From Arthrobacter sp. SW1 (GTDB taxonomy: Bacteria; Actinomycetota; Actinomycetes; Actinomycetales; Micrococcaceae): a stretch of 64,000 bases of DNA. Below the pieces are notes generated by a model. It had not been told where the DNA came from. It searched no databases and was given only the letters and a program-made list of their open reading frames with translations. Below, one piece after another: positions 17,609-26,098 of this stretch. The position numbers and the translations under genes were made by a program. Where the stretch lies: NCBI RefSeq assembly GCF_001766675.1, contig NZ_MJLT01000056.1:124001-188000 (forward strand), read 5' to 3'. How positions within the stretch are numbered: position 1 is the stretch's first letter; each line of letters starts with the position of its first letter.

Positions 17609-18588
17609 TGGCCACCATGACCGTAGCCAAGGCCATCAACGAAGGCCTGCGGGCAACGCTTGGCAACAACCACAAAACCCTGCTCATGGGCGAGGACATC
17701 GGTGCCCTCGGCGGCGTCTACCGCGTCACGGACGGCCTGCTGAAGGACTTCGGCCCGGACCGCGTCGTGGACAGCCCGCTGGCCGAGTCTGGCATCGTGG
17801 GAACCGCCATCGGCCTGGCCCTGCGCGGCTACCGGCCCATCTGCGAGATCCAGTTCGACGGCTTCGTGTTCCCGGCGTTCAACCAGATCACTACCCAGCT
17901 GGCCAAGATGCACTTCCGCAGCAGCGGCAAGCTCACCGTTCCCGTGGTCATCCGCATCCCCTATGGCGGCGGCATCGGCTCGATCGAGCACCACTCGGAA
18001 TCCCCGGAAGCGCTCTTCGCGCACACAGCAGGCCTGCGGATCATCACCCCGTCCAACGCCCACGACGCCTACTGGATGATCCAGCAGGCCGTCGAATGCA
18101 CGGACCCGGTGATCTTCTTCGAGCCCAAGCGCCGCTACTGGCTCAAGGGCGAAGTCGACACCGAGAACCCCGGCCCCTCGGCCGATCCCTTCAAGGCACA
18201 TGTGCTGCGCGAAGGCAGCGATGCCACCATCGTGGCGTACGGCCCGCTGGTTCCCGTGGCCCTTGCCGCGGCCGCCGCGGCAGCTGAGGACGGCCACAGC
18301 ATTGAAGTCATCGACCTGCGCTCGATTTCCCCGATCGACTTCGACACCGTGGAAGCCTCGGTGAAGAAGACCGGACGCCTGATCGTGGCCCACGAGGCGC
18401 CGACCTTCGGCGGCATCGGCGGCGAAATCGCGGCCAGGATCAGCGAACGCGCCTTCCTGCACCTCGAAGCTCCGGTCATCCGCGTGGGCGGCTTCCACAT
18501 GCCTTACCCCGTGGCGAAGGTCGAAGAAGATTACCTGCCGGACATCGACAAGATCCTCGAAGCCCTCGACCGTTCGCTGGCTTACTAG
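17608..18588 (+). CDS. 2-oxoacid dehydrogenase E1 component, beta subunit
   Basis: This 326-residue subunit matches the transketolase-like beta chain: GEDIGALGGVYRVTDGL, SPLAESGIVGTAIGLAL, QFDGFVFPAFNQI and IRIPYGGGIG. It pairs with E1alpha, whose stop overlaps its ATG by one base. Twelve bases separate it from E2. Substrate is inferred to be branched-chain 2-oxoacids, as for E1alpha. Confidence 0.94.
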   Translation: MATMTVAKAINEGLRATLGNNHKTLLMGEDIGALGGVYRVTDGLLKDFGPDRVVDSPLAESGIVGTAIGLALRGYRPICEIQFDGFVFPAFNQITTQLAKMHFRSSGKLTVPVVIRIPYGGGIGSIEHHSESPEALFAHTAGLRIITPSNAHDAYWMIQQAVECTDPVIFFEPKRRYWLKGEVDTENPGPSADPFKAHVLREGSDATIVAYGPLVPVALAAAAAAAEDGHSIEVIDLRSISPIDFDTVEASVKKTGRLIVAHEAPTFGGIGGEIAARISERAFLHLEAPVIRVGGFHMPYPVAKVEEDYLPDIDKILEALDRSLAY

Positions 18589-18600
18589 CTAAGGACCGAA

Positions 18601-20121
18601 GTGACTGTAAAGAAATTCAACCTCCCGGACGTCGGTGAGGGCCTGACCGAGGCCGAGATCGTCTCTTGGAAGGTCAAACCGGGCGACACCGTGGCCATCA
18701 ACGACGTCATCTGCGAGATCGAAACCGCCAAGTCGCTCGTCGAACTGCCGTCCCCGTACGCAGGAACGGTGTCCGAGCTGCTCGTGGCCGAAGGCATCAC
18801 GGTCGAAGTCGGCACGCCCATCATCGGCATCTCTGACGGAGCTGCAGGCGCCGCAGGTGACGCGCCCGCCGCGGCGGCTCCCGCCGTCGTCGACCCTGCG
18901 CTTGAGGTGCCGGATTCCAGCCAGCCCCTGTACGGCAAGCTTTCCGAGGACACTCCCGACGCCGGTTCCTCCGACGGCGGCCCGGCCGGCGGTCCGCTGG
19001 TTGGCTCCGGTCCGAAGGCCGACGCCGTCAAGCGGCGCCCGCGGCGGAACGCAAGCTCCGCCGTCGCACCCTCCGCCCCGGCAGCGCCCGCTCCGGCAGC
19101 GCCTGCGCCTGCGCCAGCTCCCGCTAAAGCTGAGCCCGCCCCGGCTCCCGCCCCCGCTGTTGAACCGCCCCCCGCCCCGGGCCTCGGCGGCGCCCTCGGT
19201 GCCACGGTGAGCGGCCTCGTCAGCCGGGTGCTGGCCAAGCCGCCGGTCCGCAAGATCGCGCGGGACCTCGGCATCGACCTGGCCGACGTCGTGCCCACCG
19301 GCGCCCGCGGCGAGGTGACCCGCGAGGACTTGGTCAGCTACCAGGCCCAGCGCGACGCCGAACTGGACCAGGCCGACACCTTCTGGGGCGCATCCCGCAA
19401 GCCGCAGGACCAGCGCGTCGAGCGGATTCCGGTCAAGGGCGTCCGTAAGGCCACCGCGAAGGCCATGGTGGACTCTGCCTTCACCGCCCCGCACGTGAGC
19501 ATCTTCGTGGACGTTGACGCCAGCCGCACCATGGAATTCGTCAAGCGCCTCAAGGCCTCCCGCGACTTCGAAGGCATCAAGGTCTCCCCGCTGCTCATCC
19601 TCGCCAAGGCCGTCATCTGGGCCGCCGCGCGCAACCCCAGCGTCAACGCGAGCTGGGTGGAAAACGCGGACGGCAAGGGCGGCGCTGAAATCCAGGTCAA
19701 GCACTTCATGAACCTCGGCATCGCCGCCGCCACGCCGCGGGGCCTGATGGTGCCGAACATCAAGGACGCCCAGGACCTCTCGCTCAAGGAGCTGGCCCTG
19801 GCGTTGAACGAGCTGGCCACCACCGCACGCGCGGGCAAGACCCAGCCGGCCGAGATGCAGGGTGGCACGCTCACCATCACCAACATCGGAGCCCTCGGCA
19901 TCGATACCGGCACGCCCATCATCAATCCGGGCGAGGTGGCGATCGTTGCGTTCGGCACCATCAAGCAGAAGCCGTGGGTGCTGGACGGCGAGGTCATTCC
20001 GCGCTGGATCACCACGCTGGGCGGCTCGTTCGACCACCGCGTGGTGGACGGCGACCTGTCCGCCCGCTTCATGGCCGACGTCGCAGCCATCCTTGAGGAG
20101 CCGGCCCTGCTGCTGGATTAG
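18601..20121 (+). CDS. Dihydrolipoamide acyltransferase, E2 component
   Basis: This 506-residue protein has an N-terminal lipoyl domain (about 1-78) with the lipoylated Lys44 in [11 protein letters not shown] long Ala/Pro linker follows, then a peripheral-subunit-binding domain (about 215-252; [15 protein letters not shown]). The C-terminal catalytic domain carries the active-site His479 in FDHRVVDGD. Start is GTG, preceded by AAGGACC. It moves the acyl group from E1 to CoA. No E3 gene follows; a shared lipoamide dehydrogenase elsewhere must serve the complex. Confidence 0.95.
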   Translation: MTVKKFNLPDVGEGLTEAEIVSWKVKPGDTVAINDVICEIETAKSLVELPSPYAGTVSELLVAEGITVEVGTPIIGISDGAAGAAGDAPAAAAPAVVDPALEVPDSSQPLYGKLSEDTPDAGSSDGGPAGGPLVGSGPKADAVKRRPRRNASSAVAPSAPAAPAPAAPAPAPAPAKAEPAPAPAPAVEPPPAPGLGGALGATVSGLVSRVLAKPPVRKIARDLGIDLADVVPTGARGEVTREDLVSYQAQRDAELDQADTFWGASRKPQDQRVERIPVKGVRKATAKAMVDSAFTAPHVSIFVDVDASRTMEFVKRLKASRDFEGIKVSPLLILAKAVIWAAARNPSVNASWVENADGKGGAEIQVKHFMNLGIAAATPRGLMVPNIKDAQDLSLKELALALNELATTARAGKTQPAEMQGGTLTITNIGALGIDTGTPIINPGEVAIVAFGTIKQKPWVLDGEVIPRWITTLGGSFDHRVVDGDLSARFMADVAAILEEPALLLD

Positions 20122-20160
20122 CGTTCCTGCAGGGCCCGGGGCCCTGCAGGCTTAAACAGG

Positions 20161-20210
20161 AAAGCCCGACGGCGCCGCGCGAGTGAATCTGCGCGGCGCC
20201 GTCGGGCTTT
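20161..20210. terminator. Strong bidirectional terminator
   Basis: Perfect 20-bp stem (20161-20180 with 20191-20210) around a 10-nt loop. It begins with AAA and ends with TTT, so it can work in both directions: for the E2 operon on plus and the small membrane gene on minus. Confidence 0.92.
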
Positions 20211-20227
20211 GTGTCAGTGCGAGGGAC

Positions 20228-20566
20228 TCAGTAAATCGAGCTCGTGTAGGCCAGCTGTGCCAGCTGCTCTTCGTCCATGTTGCCCATGAGGCCAATCGAG
20301 ATGGCGGCGGCGAGCAGGCCGAGGGCCAGCATCATGGCCGTGCCCATCACCAGGGCGCGCCAGTCGGAGCGCAGCACGCTGCCGAGGGTTTCCGGCATCT
20401 GCAGCAGCGGGGAAATCATGTTCGGGGCGCTGTCCGTGGTTCCGTCGTCCAGGACCGCGACGATGCGGTCGTTGGCGCGGTCGAAGCGCATGGAGCTGAT
20501 GTGGTTTCCGTGGCGGGCAAGGAGGATGTCATGCCCGACGCGCTGGCGCGGCTGAAGAGTAAGCAA
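20228..20566 (-). CDS. Small single-helix membrane protein of unknown function
   Basis: This 112-residue frame has a soluble N-terminal part (MRFDRANDRIVAVLDDGTT) and one strong membrane helix (about residues 70-95; LVMGTAMMLALGLLAAAISIGL), followed by a short acidic tail. It ends just before the bidirectional terminator. The start is uncertain: the listed one is a TTG with AGGA six bases upstream. I do not recognise the family. Confidence 0.6.
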   Translation of the reverse strand: MLTLQPRQRVGHDILLARHGNHISSMRFDRANDRIVAVLDDGTTDSAPNMISPLLQMPETLGSVLRSDWRALVMGTAMMLALGLLAAAISIGLMGNMDEEQLAQLAYTSSIY

Positions 20567-20716
20567 TTGAGGTCCTGGAGGTCGTGTGTGATGGGCGGCT
20601 CGCGCCTTCGGGGGCCTTCCTCAATTTTATCGGCGAGGTCCTTGACAACCGGCCGAAAATGGGGTGAGACCGCCCACCAGGCGGCGTGATTCCCGTCAAC
20701 AAAGCCTCAACAAAAA

Positions 20717-20758
20717 AGCCGGCCGGCTCCCGCGCTTTCGCCCGGGAGCCGGCCGGCT
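20717..20758 (-). terminator. Intrinsic terminator of the universal stress gene
   Basis: A perfect 16-bp GC-rich stem (20717-20732 with 20743-20758) with a 10-nt loop; on the minus strand it is followed by six T (20717-20712). It lies 15 bp after the stop of the stress protein. Confidence 0.92.
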
Positions 20759-20772
20759 AGGGGAACCTGCCT

Positions 20773-21204
20773 TTAGGCGGGTTCGTCCGTCTTGGCGATG
20801 TACACATCGCAGGGAGCATTGTGCGCCACGGTGTTGGCGACGCTGCCCAGGATACGGCCGATGCCCTGCATGCGGCGGTTGCCCACCACGATCAGCTGGG
20901 CGCCGATGCGCTCGGCCTCCTTGACCAGGGCTTCGCCGGCACGGCCGCGGACGGCGCCGTAGCTGGTGGTCAGCTGTTCGCTTTCGAGTTCGCCTGCGAT
21001 TCCGCGAGCAACCTTCTCAGCGGCATCCGCGTCGGAAAGAACCCACTTGTCAGCGCCGCTCTCAACGATTTCAACGCGGTCGCTTTCAAATGCCGTGACA
21101 ACGCGCAGCTCCGCCTTCAGGGCCGTGGCCAGCCGCTTGGCCGACTCGGCCGCCCGACGTGCCGTTTCGCTGCCGTCGACGCCGACGAGGACTACACCGC
21201 TCAT
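20773..21204 (-). CDS. Universal stress protein (UspA family)
   Basis: This 143-residue single Usp domain starts with VVLVGVDGSETARRA. It keeps the ATP-binding loop in variant form, IVVGNRRMQGIGRILGSVA followed by N-T-V-A. Such proteins bind ATP and adjust stress survival. Its ATG overlaps the TGA of the upstream aminotransferase (ATGA), so translation is coupled and expression follows that gene. Confidence 0.93.
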   Translation of the reverse strand: MSGVVLVGVDGSETARRAAESAKRLATALKAELRVVTAFESDRVEIVESGADKWVLSDADAAEKVARGIAGELESEQLTTSYGAVRGRAGEALVKEAERIGAQLIVVGNRRMQGIGRILGSVANTVAHNAPCDVYIAKTDEPA

Positions 21205-22511
21205 AGATCTGCTCCTTTGCTGGATCCTTTTTCAATTGCTTCCGCGAGTACTTTCGCGAGCCTCCGGACGCCTTCGGCAATAGTATCCGGAGGCACGGCG
21301 CTGAACGCCAACCGCAGCTTGTTCGACGGCCCGTCCGACGGCGTGAATGCCGCTCCCGGAATGAACACGACGCCGGCGTCGATCGCCTTCTGCAGCAGCG
21401 GGTAGGTGTCCACGCCTTCGGGCAGGGTCACCCAGACGAAGAAGCCGCCGTCGGGCCGGGTCCAGCTGAGGCCGGCCGGCATGTGCTCGTCCAGTGCGGC
21501 GAGCAGCGCCTGGCAGCGCTCCTGGTACAGCGCGCGGTAGGTTTCGATCTGTCCGCGCCAGTCGTAGTCGCGCAAGTAGGCGGAGACCAGCATCTGGTTC
21601 AGCGTCGGCGGGCAGAGGGTGACGGCCTCGGAGGCCAGATAGAAGCGGCGCTGGAGGTGCTCCGGAACGAGTGCCCAGCCGATCCGCAGGCCCGGGGCGA
21701 AGATCTTGGAGAACGAGCCCATGTAGATGACGTCGTGGGAGTTGTCGGCCCGCATCGGTTCCAGCGGACGGCCGTCGAAGCGCAGCAGTCCGTAGGGATT
21801 GTCTTCGAGCACCAGAATATTCGCCGCGCGGCATATATCGACGATGCGCTGGCGGCGGTCCTGGGCCAGGGTGATCCCGGAGGGGTTGTTGAAGTTGGGG
21901 ATCGTGTAGAGGAACTTGATGTTCTTGCCCTCGGCCTGCAGGGCGGCAATCCGGGCTTCGAGCACCTCCGGGATGAGGCCGCTTTCGTCCATGTCCACGG
22001 TCTCCACCTGGACCTGGTAGGCCTCGAAGGTGTTCAGGGCGCCTACGTAGGTGGGGTTTTCGACGAGCACCACGTCGCCGGGGTTGCAGAAGACCTTGGT
22101 GGCTACGTCCTGGGCGGACTGGGAACCTGCGGTGATCACGACGTTTTCCGGCGTGGCATCCGTGATGCCTTCCGCGGCCATGATCTCGCAGATCTGTTCG
22201 CGGAGTTCTTCGGTGCCCTGGCCGCCGCCGTACTGCAGGGCGGTCATGCCTTCTTCGGCGATGATCCGCGCCGCGGTCTGGCCCAGCTTCTCCAGGGGCA
22301 GGGACTGCAGGTAGGGGTTTCCGCCGGCAAGGGACACAAGGCCCGGGCGCATCGAGATGTCGAAGACATCCCGGACTGCTGACTGCTTGATGTTGGCGGC
22401 GCGCTCCGAGAAGAGTTCCTCGTGGCGGTGGGCTGCGGTTGCAGCCCTCTCGATGGCATCGATCGCTTCGGCGGGCAGCTGGGGCCCGGCGTCCAGTGTT
22501 TCGTGGGTCAC
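21201..22511 (-). CDS. PLP-dependent aminotransferase, LysN/2-aminoadipate type
   Basis: This 436-residue fold-type I enzyme has SLAGGNPYLQSLPLE, LQYGGGQGTEELRE, TIPNFNNPSGITL, EDNPYGLLRF and the PLP-lysine motif YMGSFSKIFAPGLRIGW. These are typical of 2-aminoadipate or multi-substrate aminotransferases related to the MocR C-terminal domain, here without an HTH. The long open frame upstream is not coding. I chose a GTG that lies 7 nt after TATCCT (leaderless). A palindrome 23 bp upstream suggests its own repressor or activator. Confidence 0.88.
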   Translation of the reverse strand: MTHETLDAGPQLPAEAIDAIERAATAAHRHEELFSERAANIKQSAVRDVFDISMRPGLVSLAGGNPYLQSLPLEKLGQTAARIIAEEGMTALQYGGGQGTEELREQICEIMAAEGITDATPENVVITAGSQSAQDVATKVFCNPGDVVLVENPTYVGALNTFEAYQVQVETVDMDESGLIPEVLEARIAALQAEGKNIKFLYTIPNFNNPSGITLAQDRRQRIVDICRAANILVLEDNPYGLLRFDGRPLEPMRADNSHDVIYMGSFSKIFAPGLRIGWALVPEHLQRRFYLASEAVTLCPPTLNQMLVSAYLRDYDWRGQIETYRALYQERCQALLAALDEHMPAGLSWTRPDGGFFVWVTLPEGVDTYPLLQKAIDAGVVFIPGAAFTPSDGPSNKLRLAFSAVPPDTIAEGVRRLAKVLAEAIEKGSSKGADL

Positions 22512-22533
22512 AGTGACAAGGATACTCCGGTGA

Positions 22534-22550
22534 GTTGCCAATTGGGCAAC
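22534..22550 (-). promoter_or_regulatory. Palindromic operator GTTGCC-N5-GGCAAC
   Basis: Perfect 6-bp arms flank AATTG. The site lies just upstream of the -10 box TATCCT (22524-22519) of the aminotransferase/usp operon, overlapping its -35/spacer zone. Lrp/AsnC proteins often bind sites of this type; the actual regulator is unknown. Confidence 0.55.
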
Positions 22551-22660
22551 AGTTGTTTCTAAGACCGCATTAGTTCCCGACGGCGGTGTGAATGTCAGTG
22601 CCTCGGCGTAGCTTTGGCGTAGGCGACTTGGTGGTGGTTGATGGAACGTGGTGATGGCTG

Positions 22661-23644
22661 ATGAAGCGAAGCGTGCAGTTCTGGCGGATCGAGCGGCTGA
22701 ACGGTGACGAACTGCTGCGGCCGTTTCCCGCACGCCGGGTGGCGGAGGTTCTCCGGCAGGCGGAGGACGACGGCGTCGAGCGCCACTACTGGTGCACGGA
22801 CGGGACTGTGCTGCTCGCCCAGGCGGCCGCCGTCGCGCCCGTTCCGGTGCTGCTGCTGGACCGCGTGCGGGGCGGGAACCTGCCGAGCGTCGGCGACAGT
22901 GCGGGCCGGCGGAAGCCGCTTCCTCTCGACGCCGGAGACCACCTTTTGGAGACCACGTACTTTGCGTTCCTGAAGCGGAACGTCCTGGCCGTACTGGGCA
23001 GCGGGAACGGGCCGCGTGCCGCACGGCTGGGGGAGTACCTCGGCGGGATGCTGGGCCTGGAGCCGGCGCTGGCCCCCGTGCTGCGGGAGGATGTCGAAGA
23101 GATCCTGGACCGCCTGGACGTCAGCCGTTTCGAATTCTCCCTGCCCGCCGGCCGGCTTTCCGGCAAGCTCATGGAGGGTGAATGGGCGGACGTCCTGGAC
23201 AGCGCTTCGCGGCTCATGAGCGAGGGGACGTTCAAGGTCTCCCTCAGCGTGGGGCGCAGCGGCAATGCCAAGGATAAACAGCGGATCCGGGAACGTATCC
23301 AGCAGCTGATCGAGCTCTTCCGGCGTTCGGGCTCCATGGAGCAGTTCGACCATGTGGTGGCCGAAGGCCGGGACTCTGCCAGCGGGGACCGGGAAGTGGT
23401 GGACCTGCTGAGGGAGCGGTTCATCTCCTACGTGGATGTGGATGCCGGGATCTTCAACGACCCCGCCCGTGCCGCCGCCGAGGCCGTGGACATCCTCCGT
23501 AAGCAGGCCGCCAACCACGAAGCCTTCTTCGCCCGCACCCTGCCTGAGATCACCGGCTCGCCGGACAACTCCGTGGTTCCGGGGCTCGCCGCGGATGGCA
23601 CGTCCCCCGGCGAGCGGGAACCGGCCGGGAGGGCGGCACGATGA
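22661..23644 (+). CDS. Unrecognised 327-residue soluble protein
   Basis: The protein starts MKRSVQFWRIERL and continues with a mixed strand/helix N-terminal part (HYWCTDGTVLL, LLLDRVRGG). A middle part follows with FAFLKRNVLAVLGSGNGPRAARL, then SRFEFSLPAGRL and a helical C-terminal half (ERIQQLIELFRRSG; VVDLLRERFISYVDVD). I cannot place it in a family. Its TGA overlaps the ATG of a four-helix membrane protein (ATGA), so the pair is co-translated. The soluble-protein-plus-membrane-partner layout is seen in signalling and in phage-defence units, but nothing here proves either. Confidence 0.75.
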   Translation: MKRSVQFWRIERLNGDELLRPFPARRVAEVLRQAEDDGVERHYWCTDGTVLLAQAAAVAPVPVLLLDRVRGGNLPSVGDSAGRRKPLPLDAGDHLLETTYFAFLKRNVLAVLGSGNGPRAARLGEYLGGMLGLEPALAPVLREDVEEILDRLDVSRFEFSLPAGRLSGKLMEGEWADVLDSASRLMSEGTFKVSLSVGRSGNAKDKQRIRERIQQLIELFRRSGSMEQFDHVVAEGRDSASGDREVVDLLRERFISYVDVDAGIFNDPARAAAEAVDILRKQAANHEAFFARTLPEITGSPDNSVVPGLAADGTSPGEREPAGRAAR

Positions 23645-24177
23645 GCCTGTACGAAGTGGGGATTTCCCGCCCGCGCCGGAACGCTTGGTGGCGCTGGTTC
23701 CTGGTGCATCCGCGGGCGGACCTGCTCTGGGCCGCAGCACTTGTCGGCATATGGCTGGTGGTTTCGGCTGTGCTGGGGCAGCCGCTGATGGTGGAGGATG
23801 TGGCGGAGGATTCCCGCAGGACCGTCTTCCAGACCCTCGCCACCCTGTCCGGTGCGGTGGCCGGCCTGATCCTCAGCAGCATCTCCATGCTGGTGAACGT
23901 GCTGGGCAAGAAGGCCCCGCCGGGGCAGCGGGCCTTGCCATTGGAGCGCCTGGCCCCGGACCATCGCCGGCAGATCGGTGAGGCGTTCCTCTCGGTCATT
24001 CCGGTCCTGGCGGTGCTTCTTGTTGCCGCGCTGGCCACGATCCTGGTGGAGGGTGATTCCGCCACGGGAATCTGGCCGCTGGAAGCAGTGGTGTTTACCT
24101 TCGGAGCCGCCGCGGCGCTGGGCCTCGTGCGGATGGCGTGGGCGTTGCGGCGGCTGATCGCGATCGCCACGTCATGA
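23641..24177 (+). CDS. Unrecognised four-helix membrane protein
   Basis: This 178-residue protein has membrane helices near residues 28-47, 63-88, 115-136 and 145-168. Between helices 2 and 3 lies a basic, Pro-rich loop (GKKAPPGQRALPLERLAPDHRRQ). It is translationally coupled to the upstream 327-residue protein and ends six bases into the 3' end of the convergent lipoprotein gene. No enzymatic motif is seen. Confidence 0.75.
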   Translation: MSLYEVGISRPRRNAWWRWFLVHPRADLLWAAALVGIWLVVSAVLGQPLMVEDVAEDSRRTVFQTLATLSGAVAGLILSSISMLVNVLGKKAPPGQRALPLERLAPDHRRQIGEAFLSVIPVLAVLLVAALATILVEGDSATGIWPLEAVVFTFGAAAALGLVRMAWALRRLIAIATS

Positions 24178-25182
24178 GGCGCGCTGCTCCAGCAGCTCCG
24201 TCAAGGGCCGTCCGCCGATCCGGATCTCCGCACGGACCGCCCCCGCGGCGGCGACGGCGGTCTGCGTGAGCTGGGCTTCGATCCTTGGACTGTCGCACAC
24301 CCCGCCCTGGCGCAGCTCGCCGCTGAGATCGACTGTCACTACGCTGCCGTCCATGGTGCCCGAGACGAACGTCAGGGTCGACCCGGACAGGGCGTTGTAC
24401 AGGCCGGAGCCGGCCGGGACGCTGTCCGGGCCGAGGAGCCTGGCCATCGCCGCCTCCAGCGGATCCTGCCGTGCAGCCGTCGGAGAAGGCGCAGTTTCCT
24501 GTCCGTCGGAACCGGCGCCGTGTGAAGAACCGGCATCCGGCGCAGCCCCGCCACCCGGCGCCGCTCCACCGTCCGGCGAAGAGCCGGCAACGGGGACGGC
24601 GACCAGGCTGTCATTGCAGCCAAAGCGCGCCCCGCGGCTGCCGCCGTCGTCGATCGCTACGAGGTAAATCGCCGGACCCGGGGCGAGGGCCTCATCCTCT
24701 GGAACACCGCCGTAGCCCCAGGGCGCGCCGCCGTCGGAGACCGGTTTGTCCGCGGTAGCCGCCGGCGCGGGTACAGGGCCGGGCGCCGGCGAGGGATCCG
24801 GGACAGGCGGCGCTGGTGCCGGACCCGGAGCGGTGCTGCTTGAATCCGTACTGCCCGGAGTCGGGCCCGGAAGCGGGGCGTCCGTTGGCGTGACCGGAGC
24901 GGTGGCCGGTGTCGTCAGAGCACCGCCGGCCCCGTGCAGCGGTTCAGTGCCGGAAAGCCTTCCCGCGCCGCCCCCGCCCGGCTCGGAGCCCGCTCCCGAA
25001 CCGCCCGGGCCAGTCACTGAGCCATCAACCGCGGACCCGCCGCCAACGCCCGTGACCGTCACGGTCGGCGCCGACGCCACATCGGCGGAGGAAGCGCAGC
25101 CGGCGAGCCCGAGGATCAAGGCAATCGCGGCGCACAACGGAACAACCGCCGCAGGGCGTGTGAATCTGCGCCTGCCCGCCAT
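24172..25182 (-). CDS. Lipoprotein with GerMN-like C-terminal domain
   Basis: This 336-residue protein has a signal peptide ending in the lipobox LGLAGC, so it is membrane-anchored outside the cell. About 200 residues of Gly/Ser/Pro/Ala-rich low-complexity linker follow. The C-terminal 90 residues look like a GerMN domain (LYNALSGSTLTFVSGTMDGSVVTVDLSGEL), found in Gram-positive envelope lipoproteins such as LpqB. It is not linked to a two-component system here, unlike lpqB. The role is probably in the cell envelope. Confidence 0.75.
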   Translation of the reverse strand: MAGRRRFTRPAAVVPLCAAIALILGLAGCASSADVASAPTVTVTGVGGGSAVDGSVTGPGGSGAGSEPGGGGAGRLSGTEPLHGAGGALTTPATAPVTPTDAPLPGPTPGSTDSSSTAPGPAPAPPVPDPSPAPGPVPAPAATADKPVSDGGAPWGYGGVPEDEALAPGPAIYLVAIDDGGSRGARFGCNDSLVAVPVAGSSPDGGAAPGGGAAPDAGSSHGAGSDGQETAPSPTAARQDPLEAAMARLLGPDSVPAGSGLYNALSGSTLTFVSGTMDGSVVTVDLSGELRQGGVCDSPRIEAQLTQTAVAAAGAVRAEIRIGGRPLTELLEQRAS

Positions 25183-25397
25183 GACAGCCCCCGTGCTCCA
25201 AGGCAGCGCCGTCCGGCGCGCCTGTCCCCGCCTCCTGCCTCAACCGTAAATCCGGCGCATCCCGCACGGAATCCCGCTGCGGTGACGGTTCTGCATCAGC
25301 TCCGTCACGGATTGGTAGCGGGTCCGGGCAAGGCGAAAGGCCCCGGTCCGGACGGAAAAATCCGTGCTGACCGCGGCCTTTCGAAGCAGCGGGAAGA

Positions 25398-25973
25398 CTA
25401 GGCGGCGGTCTCTTCTTCGGACGCCTCTTCGGTGGCGGTCAGCGGCTCGAAGATGCCCTTGATCTGCTCAACGACCTCGGCGTCGTCCTTCGGGTGCAGC
25501 TCGGCGAAGCGGACCATGGAACCCGGAACAGCCAGCTTGACGTCCTCGAGCACCTTGGCGCCGGCGATGCCGACGGCCTTGCGGGCCTCGTCCTGTGCCC
25601 AGACGCCGCCGTACTGGCCGAAGGCGGTTCCGACGACGGCGGTCGGCTTGCCTGCGAGGGCACCTGCGCCGAAGGGGCGGGACAGCCAGTCGATGGCGTT
25701 CTTGAGGGAAGCCGGCATGGTGCCGTTGTGCTCCGGGGTGACCAGGAGGATGGTGTCGGCGTCAGCGGCGGCGGCACGGAGGGCTGCGGCTTCGGCCGGA
25801 ACCTGGCCTTCGACGTCGATGTCTTCGTTGTAGAACGGGATGTTGCCCAGGGATTCGTGGATGCGGACCTCGACGCCTTCGGGGGCGTTCAGGGCGATGG
25901 CCTCGGCAAGCTTGCGGTTGTGGGAGTCGGCGCGAAGGCTGCCGACCAGGGCGAGGACGGTGTTCGTGGTCAT
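25398..25973 (-). CDS. NADPH-dependent FMN reductase / azoreductase-like flavoprotein
   Basis: This 191-residue flavodoxin-like protein has the FMN phosphate loop GSLRADSHNRKLA near the N-terminus. LLVTPEHNGTMPASLKNAIDWLSRP is also present and characteristic of the family (YieF/ChrR/Azr). It reduces FMN, quinones or azo compounds with NAD(P)H. The chosen ATG has GGAG upstream; a longer frame exists but is not needed. A TetR gene is divergent, with a shared operator, so substrate-type inducers (quinones, electrophiles) are likely. Confidence 0.92.
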   Translation of the reverse strand: MTTNTVLALVGSLRADSHNRKLAEAIALNAPEGVEVRIHESLGNIPFYNEDIDVEGQVPAEAAALRAAAADADTILLVTPEHNGTMPASLKNAIDWLSRPFGAGALAGKPTAVVGTAFGQYGGVWAQDEARKAVGIAGAKVLEDVKLAVPGSMVRFAELHPKDDAEVVEQIKGIFEPLTATEEASEEETAA

Positions 25974-26054
25974 GGGAACTCCTTGTTTCTGCCGGCAGCG
26001 GGGGCCGCCGGGTTTGGCTTCTGAGGCGTGTTTACTGCCTTCACCCAAGCTAAA

Positions 26055-26068
26055 CGGACTGCGGTCCG
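26055..26068. promoter_or_regulatory. TetR operator in the divergent promoter
   Basis: CGGACTGCGGTCCG is a 14-bp palindrome with one mismatched pair. It lies in the 125-bp gap between the FMN reductase and tetR starts, just upstream of the tetR -10 box (TAGAAT at 26086-26091) and next to the reductase promoter, where a dimeric TetR protein could shut off both. Confidence 0.7.
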
Positions 26069-26098
26069 CTTTGTATTCCCGTGACTAGAATATTTTTT

